Source: Candidatus Hydrogenedens sp.
GTDB lineage: Bacteria > Hydrogenedentota > Hydrogenedentia > Hydrogenedentales > JAEUWI01
Assembly: GCA_016125095.1 (NCBI GenBank)
Contig: WGMK01000013.1
Location: 310,001-374,000, forward strand
DNA: 64,000 nucleotides
Reading direction: 5' to 3'
Positions 39,664 to 48,351 of this stretch are shown here, piece after piece (within the stretch, counting starts at the first letter, position 1; each line of letters begins with the position of its first letter). Under the pieces are notes generated by a model that was not told where the DNA came from, did not search any database, and saw only the letters and a program-made list of their open reading frames with translations. Both the position numbers and the translations under genes were made by a program.

Positions 39664-41319
39664 ATGACCCGTTTCATCCCGCCATTCGTGAACCGCTACG
39701 GAATAGCGCTGTGCTGCGGCGCAGTGCTCGCGCTCGCGTTTCCCGGTTACCACCTCTATTTTCTCGCCTGGATCCTGCTGGCGCCCGTCGTGTGGGCCTC
39801 TTCGCGCGAGGCCGATGCGGCCGGCGCCGCCGCGCAGTGGTTCGCGGCCGGTTGGGCGTTTCACACGATTCTGCTGCAATGGCTCATGAGCAACGTGTAC
39901 TGGGCCGGCGGCTGGGCCTTCATCGGCTACCAGGTGCTCGTGCTCCCGCTGGCACTCTATTGGGCGCTGGCGGGGTATGTGTGGGCGTGGATGTCGAAAC
40001 GCGAGCCGCGCCTGGCGGCGCTCAGCTTTGCCGTGCTCTGGGCGGTGATGGAATACCTGCAGGCCACGCTTTTCAGCGGCTTCGGCTGGGGAGCGCTCGC
40101 CTACAGCCAGGGCCCCGACCTCGCCTTCGCGCAGTGGGCGAGCGTGGGCGGCACGCTGCTCATCGGGTTCTTCCTGGCCTATGTGAACGCCGCCGCCGGG
40201 CTCGCCGCCGCGCGCCGCGAACTTCGCTGGCTCCACCTCGCCACGGCGGCATCGGTCCTCATCGTGTCGCACTTGGCCGGCAGCATGCTCATCGAAGCAG
40301 CCCCGCCTGCGGAGCCCGCCCGCAAGGTGGGGGTGTTTCAGCCGAACTTCACCAACGAATTGAAGTGGGACGCGGAGTATACGCTCGACATGGTCGCGCG
40401 GGCCGTGCACCATTCGTCCTCGCTGGAAGATTACAAGCCGGTGGATCTGATGGTCTGGCCCGAGGCGACCCTCATGGCCGACTTCAATTATCCGGAAGTC
40501 CTCACGCCGCTGGCCGACTACACCACCAGCCGCGAAACCGTTCTCGTCTCGGGCACGGTGCGCTACGACCACAACGAGTCCTACAACTCGGTGGTGCTGG
40601 TCGGCAAGGACGGTCAGGTCGGCGGGTACTACGACAAGGTGCACCTGGTGCCCTTCGGCGAATACATCCCGTTCAAGGAGATCCTGGGTTTCCTCGAGCA
40701 GATTGTGCCCTCCAACGCCGCCATGGGCCGCGAACAGCATGTGCTCGAATCCGACGGGCTGAAGATTGGACCGCTCATCTGCTTCGAGGTGCTCTACGCG
40801 CCGATGGCCGAGGAACTGCGATCGATGGGCGCGCAGGTGCTGACGGTAGGCACGAACCTCAGCTGGTTCGGCACCAGCAGCGCGATACCGCAGGAGCTCG
40901 AGATAGCGCGTTTCCGCGCTATCGAGACCCGTCTGCCGCTCATCCACAGCGCGAACACCGGCATCTCCGGGGTGTTCGATCCCTACGGCCGCTTCCAGTG
41001 CGCCGACATGAGCATTGGCGCGCGCGGCCGGCTCATCGAATGGACCCGCCTCGAATCTCCCGCGCAGACGATGCGTCAACGCATGGTCGGCGCCTTCGAT
41101 CTGCCGGCGCCTGCGGTCCGTATCCTGTCCTTCGGACCGCCGGTCGCGCCTTATGTGTTTATCGCGCTGGCGCTGGTCCTGTTCGTATGGTGCATCATTG
41201 CGCCGCGGGTGCGGCCTGCGGCGGACGGCGGCACCGGCGCGCCCGAGCCGCCGCTGCCTGCGCCCCCGGCGGGCGCCGCGCCCTTCGACCCGCCCGCGCG
41301 GGACGACTTTTCGATATGA
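39664..41319 (+). CDS. lnt: Apolipoprotein N-acyltransferase
   Basis: 551 residues. About seven membrane helices precede and one follows a CN-hydrolase domain. It transfers an acyl chain from phospholipid to the N-terminal Cys of lipoproteins at the inner membrane. The catalytic triad is visible: E267 (VWPEAT), K325 (YYDKVHLVPFGEYIPF) and C373 (ICFEVLY), spaced as in E. coli Lnt (E267, K335, C387). The Lnt-specific TNLSWFGTSSAIPQELEIAR is present. A long hydrophilic Pro/Ala-rich tail follows the last helix. Start ATG 39664 (or 39625). The stop overlaps the ribosome site of murJ. Confidence 0.95.
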   Translation: MTRFIPPFVNRYGIALCCGAVLALAFPGYHLYFLAWILLAPVVWASSREADAAGAAAQWFAAGWAFHTILLQWLMSNVYWAGGWAFIGYQVLVLPLALYWALAGYVWAWMSKREPRLAALSFAVLWAVMEYLQATLFSGFGWGALAYSQGPDLAFAQWASVGGTLLIGFFLAYVNAAAGLAAARRELRWLHLATAASVLIVSHLAGSMLIEAAPPAEPARKVGVFQPNFTNELKWDAEYTLDMVARAVHHSSSLEDYKPVDLMVWPEATLMADFNYPEVLTPLADYTTSRETVLVSGTVRYDHNESYNSVVLVGKDGQVGGYYDKVHLVPFGEYIPFKEILGFLEQIVPSNAAMGREQHVLESDGLKIGPLICFEVLYAPMAEELRSMGAQVLTVGTNLSWFGTSSAIPQELEIARFRAIETRLPLIHSANTGISGVFDPYGRFQCADMSIGARGRLIEWTRLESPAQTMRQRMVGAFDLPAPAVRILSFGPPVAPYVFIALALVLFVWCIIAPRVRPAADGGTGAPEPPLPAPPAGAAPFDPPARDDFSI

Positions 41320-41329
41320 GGACCGCTGC

Positions 41330-42907
41330 GTGAGCGCTGAAGGACGGGCGCAGCTGGCCCGCTATGCGGGTATCTTCGCCAGCGGAACCATGCTCAGCCG
41401 CGTGCTGGGGCTCGTGCGCGACATGGTGCTCGGCGCGCTGGTGCCGGCCGCCGGACGCGACGCGTTCTTCATGGCGTTTCAGCTGCCGAACATGCTGCGC
41501 GACATGCTGGGCGAGGGAGCGGCCAATGCGGCCCTTGTTCCGGTGTTCACACGCCGGCGCGAGCAGGATGGCGACGAGGCCTTCCGCGGCAGCGTGCGCG
41601 CCGTGCTGGGCATGTTCCTCATCATGTTCGCGTGGATTACGATCCTAGGCGTGGTGCTCATGCCCTTGGTGCCCTCGGCCGTGGAACTGCTGCGGCAGTG
41701 GAGCGGGGGGCACGGCCGCGCCGACGACAACTGGCCCGACACCGTTGCGCTCATGCGGTGGACCTTTCCGTATCTCTTTTTCATCGGCCTGACCGCCTTC
41801 GCCACCGCGCCGCTGTTCATTCTGCGGCACTACAGCACGCCCTCGTGGTCGCCGGTGCTGCTCAACGTGGCGCTGATTCTTTCCTGCTGGACCCTCCGCA
41901 GCTGGTTTCCTTCGCCGGTGTGGGCGCTGGTGGCGGGCGTGTGGGCGGGCGGCATCGCGCAGATGGCGGTCATGTTCTGGGCGCTGCGGCGCGTGGCCGG
42001 CATCTGGCTGCCGCGCCTACATCCCGGACACCCCGACGTGGCGCGCGTGTTCCTGCTGCTGGGGCCCGTGATTCTCGGACAGACGGCCGGCGAGATTAAC
42101 AAGCTCGTCGACAAGTTCTTCGCCTACGCCCTGCAGACCGACGTGGTGACGGCGCTCTATTACTCGAACAGGCTGGTGCAGCTGCCGCTGGCCATGTTCG
42201 GCGTGGCGGTCTCCGCCGCCGTGCTGCCCTCGCTGTCGGCCGCCGTGGTGCGCGACGAGCACGACCGCGCGCGCGACACCCTGGCCTTCGGGCTGCGGTT
42301 CTCGTTTCTGCTCACCGCCCCGGCGCTGGCGGGGCTGCTGGCGCTGGGCGGACCGCTGGTGCAGCTGTTGTTCGAACGCGGCGAGTTCACCGCCTCGACC
42401 ACGGACATGACCGCGCGGGCGCTCTATTACTACGCGCTCGGCCTGGTGGCGTTCACGTGGATCAAGGTGGCGGCGCAGGCCTTCTACGCCCGGCAGGACA
42501 CGACGACGCCGGTGGCGATCGCCGCGGCCTGCATGCTGCTGAACATCGCGCTGAATTTCGCGCTCGTGCGGCCCATGGGCTACGAGGGCCTCGCGCTGGC
42601 CACGTCGATTTCCTTCGGCGCGAACGCGCTGATGCTGCTGGCCGTGCTCGGCCGCCGTTTCGGCAATCCCTTCGACGCCGCATCGATGCTGGAAATGGGC
42701 AAGACCCTCGTGGCCAGCGTGGCTGCGGGCGGCGCGGCCTGGGGTGTCCATGCCGCACTGGCCACGGCACTGGGGGCGGACGCCTTCTATGCGCAGGCAG
42801 GGGCCACACTGCCCGCGGTGGCGGCCTCTATCGCCGTCTTCTGCGGGCTCTGCCTGCTGTTCCGCGTGCGCGACTTCGGGCGTGTGCTGGCCTCGATGCG
42901 GCGCTAA
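41330..42907 (+). CDS. murJ: Lipid II flippase
   Basis: 525 residues, 14 predicted helices, MATE-like MurJ/MviN. It moves lipid II across the inner membrane for peptidoglycan synthesis. Family blocks: GTMLSRVLGLVRDMVLGALV, FFMAFQLPNMLRDMLGEGAANAALVPVF, INKLVDKFFAYALQTDVVTALYYSNRLVQLPLAMFGVAVSAAVLP and RGEFTASTTDMTARALYYYALGLVAF. Start is GTG 41330 with GAGG eight bases upstream, 10 bases after the lnt stop. Lnt and MurJ form an envelope-biogenesis unit downstream of the secretin-like genes. Confidence 0.96.
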   Translation: MSAEGRAQLARYAGIFASGTMLSRVLGLVRDMVLGALVPAAGRDAFFMAFQLPNMLRDMLGEGAANAALVPVFTRRREQDGDEAFRGSVRAVLGMFLIMFAWITILGVVLMPLVPSAVELLRQWSGGHGRADDNWPDTVALMRWTFPYLFFIGLTAFATAPLFILRHYSTPSWSPVLLNVALILSCWTLRSWFPSPVWALVAGVWAGGIAQMAVMFWALRRVAGIWLPRLHPGHPDVARVFLLLGPVILGQTAGEINKLVDKFFAYALQTDVVTALYYSNRLVQLPLAMFGVAVSAAVLPSLSAAVVRDEHDRARDTLAFGLRFSFLLTAPALAGLLALGGPLVQLLFERGEFTASTTDMTARALYYYALGLVAFTWIKVAAQAFYARQDTTTPVAIAAACMLLNIALNFALVRPMGYEGLALATSISFGANALMLLAVLGRRFGNPFDAASMLEMGKTLVASVAAGGAAWGVHAALATALGADAFYAQAGATLPAVAASIAVFCGLCLLFRVRDFGRVLASMRR

Positions 42908-43725
42908 CCGGCGGCCTCGGCCTCGCGCCGCGCGGTCTTGGCGCGCTTCATGAATCCGCGCACCATCCGGGTCACGCCCGGCAGCGGCATGACGCGCCGG
43001 GCCATCGCCATTTTCTTGGAATCCTTCGCATAGACAAAGGGCTGCTTGCCGAGGCCCTCGAGCGTGATGCGCGCGATCAGCTCCGCGCTGTCCGAGCGCC
43101 GATAGGCCTGCTTCGCCTGGGATTCCGTGAAGCCCTCGGACACCATGAATTCGGTTTCGGTAAGCGCCGGGCAGATGGTGGTGACATCGACCCCGGTGCC
43201 TTCGAGTTCGCCCCAGAGCGCGCCGCCGAACGACAGGTCGAAGGCCTTGGTGGCGCCGTAGACGGCTTCGAAGGGGCAGGGCGCGATGCCCAGCGCGGAC
43301 GACACCATGATCATCGCGCCGCGCTTGCGCTCGATCATGGCGGGCATGAAGGCGCGCGAAAGCAGCACGGGCGCGAGGCAGTTCAGGCGGATCATCTCTT
43401 CCATGCGCTCGGGCGCGCGCGTTTGAAATTCGCCGCCATCGCCGAAGCCGGCATTGTTGATCAGGATGCCGATGGTATCGCCTGCGGCCGCGGCCTGCAC
43501 CTGCGCAATGGCGTCCTCCGCCGCGAGATCCACCGCCGCGTACTTCACCCGCACCTGATGTTTGCTCTCCAGTTCCTGTTGCAGTTCCTGCAGGCGGGCC
43601 TCTCGGCGCGCCACGAGAAAGCAATCCACCCCGGCGGCCGCCAAGAGCCGCGCGAATTCGCGCCCGATGCCCGCCGAGGCGCCCGTGATCAGGGCGTATC
43701 CGCCGTACTTCTTCAGGTGTTCCAT
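42904..43725 (-). CDS. Short-chain dehydrogenase/reductase
   Basis: 273 residues. Rossmann motif TGASAGIG (14-21), NNAGFGDGG, the SSALG serine block and the Y156-x3-K160 pair (YGATK) are all present, so it should be an active NAD(P)-dependent SDR. The C-terminal GLGKQPFVYAKDSKKMAMARRVMP region resembles DltE/YqjQ-type members that end in a basic membrane-proximal tail. The substrate is unknown. Start ATG 43725 with GGGAG nine bases upstream. Its stop overlaps the murJ stop on the other strand. Confidence 0.92.
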   Translation of the reverse strand: MEHLKKYGGYALITGASAGIGREFARLLAAAGVDCFLVARREARLQELQQELESKHQVRVKYAAVDLAAEDAIAQVQAAAAGDTIGILINNAGFGDGGEFQTRAPERMEEMIRLNCLAPVLLSRAFMPAMIERKRGAMIMVSSALGIAPCPFEAVYGATKAFDLSFGGALWGELEGTGVDVTTICPALTETEFMVSEGFTESQAKQAYRRSDSAELIARITLEGLGKQPFVYAKDSKKMAMARRVMPLPGVTRMVRGFMKRAKTARREAEAAG

Positions 43726-43804
43726 GGTCCATTGCTCCCAATAGGTCGCGCCGCCGCTCCGCGCGCGGCCAAGCGGCTACTATAACGCGCGGAAGCGGCG
43801 GCGC

Positions 43805-43851
43805 AAAAAAAAGAATACGGCCCGAGACATAACAGGTCAGGGGCCGTATTC
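43805..43851 (-). terminator. Intrinsic terminator of the HU gene
   Basis: Perfect 11-bp stem GAATACGGCCC (43813-43823) / GGGCCGTATTC (43841-43851), followed on the minus strand by a run of eight T. Lies 38 bases past the HU stop. Confidence 0.9.
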
Positions 43852-43889
43852 ATGTCGACGGTCTCCGAAAAGGCCGTCAGGGGGAGTGG

Positions 43890-44210
43890 CTACTTTTTGA
43901 CCGGCGCGGGCGTGCAGACATCCTTGGCGGCCTTGGCGATGCGGAACTTCAGCACCTTCTTGGCCGGGATCTTGATTTCCTGCCCGGTGGCGGGGTTGCG
44001 GCCCACGCGCGCCTTGCGGTTCTGCACGATGAGCTTGCCGATGCCCGGAATCGTGATGCCGACCAGCGCCTGGGCGTAGGCCAGTTCCTGCTGAGCCGCC
44101 AGCACCGCGCCCACATCCTTCTTGCTCAGGCCGGTTTCCTCGGCAAGCGCTTCCACGATCTTCGCCTTGGTCAGCGGCTTGTCGGTCGCTTTTGCTTTCT
44201 TAATCGCCAT
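43890..44210 (-). CDS. HU-family DNA-binding protein
   Basis: 106 residues. It bends and compacts DNA as a dimer. The helical half (LTKAKIVEALAEETGLSKKDVGAVL) and the DNA-binding arm block GRNPATGQEIKIPAKKVLKFRIAKAAKD are typical, with the intercalating Pro in NPATG. N- and C-terminal extensions of about 15 residues are Lys-rich. Start ATG 44210 with GAGGAG nine bases upstream. It has its own promoter and terminator. Confidence 0.95.
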   Translation of the reverse strand: MAIKKAKATDKPLTKAKIVEALAEETGLSKKDVGAVLAAQQELAYAQALVGITIPGIGKLIVQNRKARVGRNPATGQEIKIPAKKVLKFRIAKAAKDVCTPAPVKK

Positions 44211-44336
44211 GTCCCATAGCTCCTCTTCTTCGATGCATCGACCGCCGCCCATCGGCGATCTACTGGCTTTACGTTCGAGACGGCTCCCCGCCCGACCGCC
44301 CCGCGCCATCTCTTGCTATGGCGCTGAGGTACCCTT

Positions 44337-44365
44337 TAGCTAACGTTCAACGAGCGTTTTGTCAA
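44337..44365 (-). promoter_or_regulatory. Candidate promoter of the HU gene
   Basis: Minus strand: consensus TTGACA (44360-44365), 17-base spacer, TAGCTA (44337-44342). The -10 is poor, so this is tentative. The rest of the 357-base gap 44211-44567 contains no gene that I can support; TAGAGT near 44460 may serve the phosphoesterase-like gene on the plus strand. Confidence 0.4.
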
Positions 44366-44567
44366 GCCCTATTTTCAGGGGCGTTTGTTTTTTTGCCGCT
44401 GGATCGCCCTGTGTTTACAGGGGTGATAGCCGAATCGTATCCCCGAGGCAGGATGTGGTAGAGTGCTAAGGCTTTTTATTCCAGCATGTTATAGATGCTT
44501 TACATCCTTACGGGGATAACGAGGCGCGCCCCCCGAAAACGCGGCAAGGCGCCGGGAGAAAAACCGC

Positions 44568-45185
44568 ATGATACTGGCCGCAATCGGCGATTTTCGGGGC
44601 GAAGTCTGCACGCTCCGCGCAACTTTGGAGGCGATTGAGGCCCAGGGAATCGTCACCGTGGTGCAAACCGGGCATTTCTTGGCCGGTGCCGACGACCCCG
44701 ATGCCGCCGCCGAAACCGCCCGCGAATTCGGCCTGCTGGTGGCCGAGGGCGAGGAGGAGCGCATGCTGCTGCGGTTTCAGCAGAAGCAGGCCACCCTGCG
44801 CAAACGGATGGAGCCCGAGGCCTTCGCGCGGGTGGAGGCCGCCCACGCCCGCATGCGCAGCGCCACGTTTGAATACGCGCGCGGGCTGCACAAACAGGTG
44901 AAACTCGAGATAGACGGCATCCGCATCATCGCCTGCCACGGTTCGCCCGCCAGCACGGCCGAGGTGATTACCCCCGAAACCCCCGCCATGCGGCTGCAGC
45001 GCCACCGCGAACACGGCACCCCCGACATTTTGATATGCGGCGGCCACCCCGAGCCCTTCCACCGCTGGATAGACGGCGCCCTCTTCGTATGCCCCGGAGA
45101 CCTGATGCGCGACGGCCGCGCCTGGTATACCACCATTTCCACCGAGACCGACCCCTGGGAAGTGCGCAACGTACCCGTAGACTAG
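44568..45185 (+). CDS. Calcineurin-like phosphoesterase fold with degraded active site
   Basis: 205 residues aligned along its whole length with YfcE/MJ0936-type phosphoesterases, but the metal ligands are changed. SDxHG is GDFRG (His to Arg), LGD is TGH, GNHD is GEEE, and GHTH is GHPE. Only the first Asp, the HGSP block (ACHGSPAS) and one His of the last block remain. The rest keeps family order, including FHRWIDGALFVCPGDLMRDG for the usual end. It is probably not a metal-dependent phosphatase and may bind a ligand or partner. Start ATG 44568; a ribosome site GGGAG lies about 10 bases upstream. It lies 124 bases before tRNA-His. Confidence 0.75.
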   Translation: MILAAIGDFRGEVCTLRATLEAIEAQGIVTVVQTGHFLAGADDPDAAAETAREFGLLVAEGEEERMLLRFQQKQATLRKRMEPEAFARVEAAHARMRSATFEYARGLHKQVKLEIDGIRIIACHGSPASTAEVITPETPAMRLQRHREHGTPDILICGGHPEPFHRWIDGALFVCPGDLMRDGRAWYTTISTETDPWEVRNVPVD

Positions 45186-45309
45186 CGACGCCGCGCCGCA
45201 CGGTCATCGGCAGGCGGAACGCCACGCAAACGGTTGCGTCCGACGCCCGCCGAACGCTATACTTCTCCGCTGTCCGGGAGGGCCACGCATTCGCGCCCCC
45301 CCGGTCCGT

Positions 45310-45386
45310 GCCTGGGTAGCTCAGTCGGTTAGAGCGCTGGATTGTGGATCCAGAGGTCAAGGGTTCGACCCCCTTCCCAGGTACCA
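45310..45386 (+). tRNA. tRNA-His(GTG)
   Basis: 77 bases including encoded CCA. D stem GCTC/GAGC, anticodon stem CTGGA/TCCAG around loop TTGTGGA (anticodon GTG), T arm AAGGG-TTCGACC-CCCTT. The acceptor stem starts with a G1-U72 wobble and the discriminator is A73. The base before G1 is T, so the extra G at -1 and the C73 of most bacterial tRNA-His are absent. Confidence 0.93.
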
Positions 45387-45529
45387 TCTCCTTTTCCCCT
45401 CCTCATTCCTACTTCCTGCTCGCTGTGGTTGGATGCCGTGGCTCTTTCCGGGGTATCGTGCGGTTTTTGGGCGGGTGCGCCTTCGTTTGTGGGCTGCGCC
45501 GGGGTTTGCACGGATGGGAGGACCGGATC

Positions 45530-47218
45530 ATGCCGCAGGAATGGACGCGCCGGGAGGCGATGAAGCTGGGGGCCGCTTCGCTGGCCGCGTTGTCTTTGCC
45601 GGGTCGGGCGAATGCGGATGCGCCGGACATCGAGGAATCGCTGGTCCGTGAGCATGACGCCAAGGTGAAGCGGCTGCTCGAGCGGCAGATTGTGGATGCC
45701 TCGAGCCCGTGGCGCGGCAGCCTGCCGGACGAGTATGACATTCATTATTGCACGGCCCCGGCGAGCATGCTGAAGGATATTGCCGCGGCGTATTACCACC
45801 CGGCGTCCTTGTATAGCGGCGATGCCGAAATCGTGGAGCGCATGCGGCTGGCGCTGGGGTTTCTCACGCGCGCGCAAAATGACCTTGGCCTCGTCGACCT
45901 TTATTCGACGAATTTCGAGTCGGCACCGGACACGGGCTTTGTGGTGCATGGCGTGGCATCGGCAGCGAAGCTGGCGCAGCTGCACGCGGACGACGCGGTG
46001 CTGGACCTGTATGGGGATTTTCTCCAGCGGGCGGGCGCAGGCCTGTGTGTGGGCGGCATTCATACGCCGAACCATCGCTGGGTGGTGAGCGCGGCGCTGG
46101 CGCAGATACACGACCTGTTTCCGGACCCCGCCTACCTGGCGCGCATCGAGCAGTGGCTGGGCGAGGGCATCGATATCGACGCGGAGGGCCAATACACCGA
46201 GCGCAGTTCGGGCGGCTACAACGTGGTGGTGAACAATGCCCTGGTGACGACGGCGCACAAGCTGGACCGACCCGAATTGCTCGACGCCGTCCGCAAAAAC
46301 CTGGATGCAATGGTGTACCTGCTGCATCCCAACGGCGAAGTGGTCACCGAGATTTCGTCGCGTCAAGATTTGAACACGCGCGCCACCATGGCGGGCTATT
46401 GGTTCGTGCTGCGCTATCTGGCCGTGCGCGATCAAAACGGGCTGTATGCGTCCATGCTCGCACCGCTCGAGCCGGCCAACCGGGCGCTGCCCGCGCTGAT
46501 GGAGTATCCCGAGTTGCTGGGCGCCCTGCCCGCGCCGGCGCCCATCCCCGACGACTACGAGCGCGCACTCCCGCTGGCGGGCATCACGCGCATCCGCCGC
46601 GGCGCGCGCAGCACGACGATTCTGCACACGGGCAACAGCCGTTGGATAACCATGCGGAATGGCGGCGCCGTGGTGAATGACGTGCGCTTCGCGAGCGCCT
46701 TCTTCGGCAAGGGGCAATTCGTGCCGCGCTATTTCGAGCGCACGGACGACGGGTTCGTCTTCACGCAGCAACTGCAGGGACGCTACCTGCAGCCGATTAC
46801 CGACCCGGACCTGCTGCCCGTGACCCCCGAAAACTGGTCGCGGCTGGTGCTGAAGCGCGAACAGACGCAAATATGCACCATGGACTACGAGGCCCGCATT
46901 CGCGAGACGCCCGAGGGCTTCGAGTTCGACATCTCCGCCGCGGGCACCGACAAGGTGCCGCTGGCCGTCGAGATTAACCTGCGCGAAGGGGGCGAACTCG
47001 CCGGCGTCATCCCGGCGCCGCGCGTGGGCGATGCCTTCCTGCTGCCGTCGGGCATGGCCGAATACACCCTCGGCAGCGACCGCATCGGTTTCGGCCCCGG
47101 CAAGACCGAACACGCCTGGGTGCAGCTCCGCGGCGCCGAAGGCAAACTCTCCGGGCCGAGTGTCTATATCACCGGGTATACGCCCTTCCGGCACACGCTG
47201 CGGTTCGAGCTGGGGTAG
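45530..47218 (+). CDS. Tat-exported alpha/alpha-barrel protein, possible polysaccharide lyase
   Basis: 562 residues. The N-terminus has a twin-arginine signal (TRREAMKLGAASLAALSLPG, cut after ANA). Residues about 40-380 are helical with repeating hydrophobic/aromatic helices (PDTGFVVHGVASAAKLAQLH, TPNHRWVVSAALAQIHDLFP, SGGYNVVVNNALVTTAHKL) like an (alpha/alpha) toroid; the C-terminal 180 residues are beta-rich. The order resembles heparinase II/III or PL8-type lyases and related hydrolases, with candidate Asn/His/Tyr residues in those blocks. I do not recognise a specific family. Start ATG 45530 with GGGAGG eight bases upstream. Confidence 0.65.
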   Translation: MPQEWTRREAMKLGAASLAALSLPGRANADAPDIEESLVREHDAKVKRLLERQIVDASSPWRGSLPDEYDIHYCTAPASMLKDIAAAYYHPASLYSGDAEIVERMRLALGFLTRAQNDLGLVDLYSTNFESAPDTGFVVHGVASAAKLAQLHADDAVLDLYGDFLQRAGAGLCVGGIHTPNHRWVVSAALAQIHDLFPDPAYLARIEQWLGEGIDIDAEGQYTERSSGGYNVVVNNALVTTAHKLDRPELLDAVRKNLDAMVYLLHPNGEVVTEISSRQDLNTRATMAGYWFVLRYLAVRDQNGLYASMLAPLEPANRALPALMEYPELLGALPAPAPIPDDYERALPLAGITRIRRGARSTTILHTGNSRWITMRNGGAVVNDVRFASAFFGKGQFVPRYFERTDDGFVFTQQLQGRYLQPITDPDLLPVTPENWSRLVLKREQTQICTMDYEARIRETPEGFEFDISAAGTDKVPLAVEINLREGGELAGVIPAPRVGDAFLLPSGMAEYTLGSDRIGFGPGKTEHAWVQLRGAEGKLSGPSVYITGYTPFRHTLRFELG

Positions 47219-47616
47219 GAGGTAGGAGGGGACGCGCAATGCCGAAGGCACCTTTGCTATGGCCGGGTTTCGTGACGCGCCCACGCTTCTGACCGGCGGG
47301 TCTGCCTCTTCCCAACGGCGCTACACCTTGCTATACTTCCCACATGGAACTGCGGCGTGGGTCGACGGCGCGCCGATTGGGTAGGTCAGGATTCTATTCC
47401 GGCATCTTGGCGCGTGTGCTGCGGAGTTTGCCGGGGTAGAACCCCGACCTACTTTCGCAAGTACCGCGCGACAAGTTGTTACGGTAAGATTGGAGACCTG
47501 ACGGTCAGTGTGGTGACGCTCTCCGCCTGCGCGGGGACAGGGTTAGGAGGTCGTGCCACAGCGGAGAAGTTAGTTTGTTGCCCGTACGGGGATCGTAATT
47601 GAGGGGTGGGTCGACG
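47219..47616. other. Repeat-rich intergenic region
   Basis: 398 bases without a supported gene. It contains the 72-bp palindrome copy A (47381-47452) and a diverged copy of the GGAGACC/CGGTC palindromic repeat (about 47491-47564). A possible promoter was not found. Confidence 0.5.
47381..47452. repeat. 72-bp palindromic repeat, copy A
   Basis: Starts GTAGGTCAGGATTCTA and ends GTAGAACCCCGACCTAC; the two 24-base arms pair at about 21 positions. It matches copy B (48280-48351) at 67 of 72 bases. Confidence 0.85.
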
Positions 47617-48123
47617 ATGAGAAGTTATCGAGAGTTTTCCCTGGTTCCCAAGAGGGAAAAGCTGCTGTGGCTATGTGTCCCGGCTTTTCTGATTGTCTGC
47701 GCCACGCCCACGATAATTGCACCGCATGGAATCGTGTTGATTAATTGCACCAAGGTGACCACGACGGTAGAGGTTTTTTCATACAGCGAAGTTGAGGTTG
47801 CATCATACAGTGGGCAAAACCAATATCGCTTCCGAACGCGAATCGAATTGGAACCCGGAGAGCGGGACTACGTTTCCACGGATTGGTGGCCGCCTACGGT
47901 TGTCGTCTCTGGAATAGAATTCCCGGTTGGTGCTGGGTGGCAAATTCGAGCGAGGTTCGATGGCAGCACTGCGGAGGCGTCGGAATATGGCAGTACTCAG
48001 CGGAATCTATATCGAGGAGATGTCAAGCAGGTGGAGCTATACGGCGGTAAGGTGGTTATATTGCCCGCGAGTATGAACTTCAATAAGAAGATGTGGATAT
48101 TCTATCAACGCTGGCTAGGATAG
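47617..48123 (+). CDS. Orphan single-helix protein, function unknown
   Basis: 168 residues. A basic N-terminus and one hydrophobic helix (LLWLCVPAFLIVCATPTIIA, about 19-38) suggest a membrane-anchored or exported protein. The rest is beta-rich with many Tyr, Val and Thr (VSTDWWPPTVVVSGIEFPVG). Base composition is visibly lower in GC than its neighbours, a sign of separate origin. Start ATG 47617 with GAGGGG ten bases upstream; TTG 47599 is also in frame. It is enclosed by palindromic repeats on both sides. No family recognised. Confidence 0.6.
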   Translation: MRSYREFSLVPKREKLLWLCVPAFLIVCATPTIIAPHGIVLINCTKVTTTVEVFSYSEVEVASYSGQNQYRFRTRIELEPGERDYVSTDWWPPTVVVSGIEFPVGAGWQIRARFDGSTAEASEYGSTQRNLYRGDVKQVELYGGKVVILPASMNFNKKMWIFYQRWLG

Positions 48124-48212
48124 CCTCGTCCCCGCGCGTTCGCTAGAAATATCTTTTTCTAGTTCTTCTGACCTGCAGGACTTTCGTATTGTTCGTCTAT
48201 TCATTGCGTTAA

Positions 48213-48266
48213 GATTGGAGACCTTCGGTCAACGGAGTGGGCGGGTCAGGAAACCCGCCCACAGCG
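48213..48266. repeat. GGAGACC/CGGTC palindromic repeat
   Basis: Contains TTGGAGACCTTCGGTC and the hairpin GTGGGCGGGTC...GACCC-type GTGGGCGGGTCAGGAAACCC with GCCCAC. Same family as the copies near 47491 and at 50266-50394. The rest of 48124-48347 holds no gene. Confidence 0.6.
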
Positions 48267-48279
48267 GATTGAACGGTGG

Positions 48280-48351
48280 GTAGGTCGGGATTCTATCCCG
48301 GCATCTTGGCACGTGTGCTTCGGAGTTTGCCGGGGTAGAACCCCAACCTAC
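48280..48351. repeat. 72-bp palindromic repeat, copy B
   Basis: Second copy of the 47381-47452 repeat, direct orientation, five differences. Its last bases provide the TAG stop (48348-48350) of the quinoprotein gene on the minus strand. Confidence 0.85.

Noticed and set aside
45344..45529. N-terminal extension of the Tat-exported protein into tRNA-His
   Set aside because: It would start inside the tRNA; ATG 45530 has a good ribosome site and directly precedes the twin-arginine signal.
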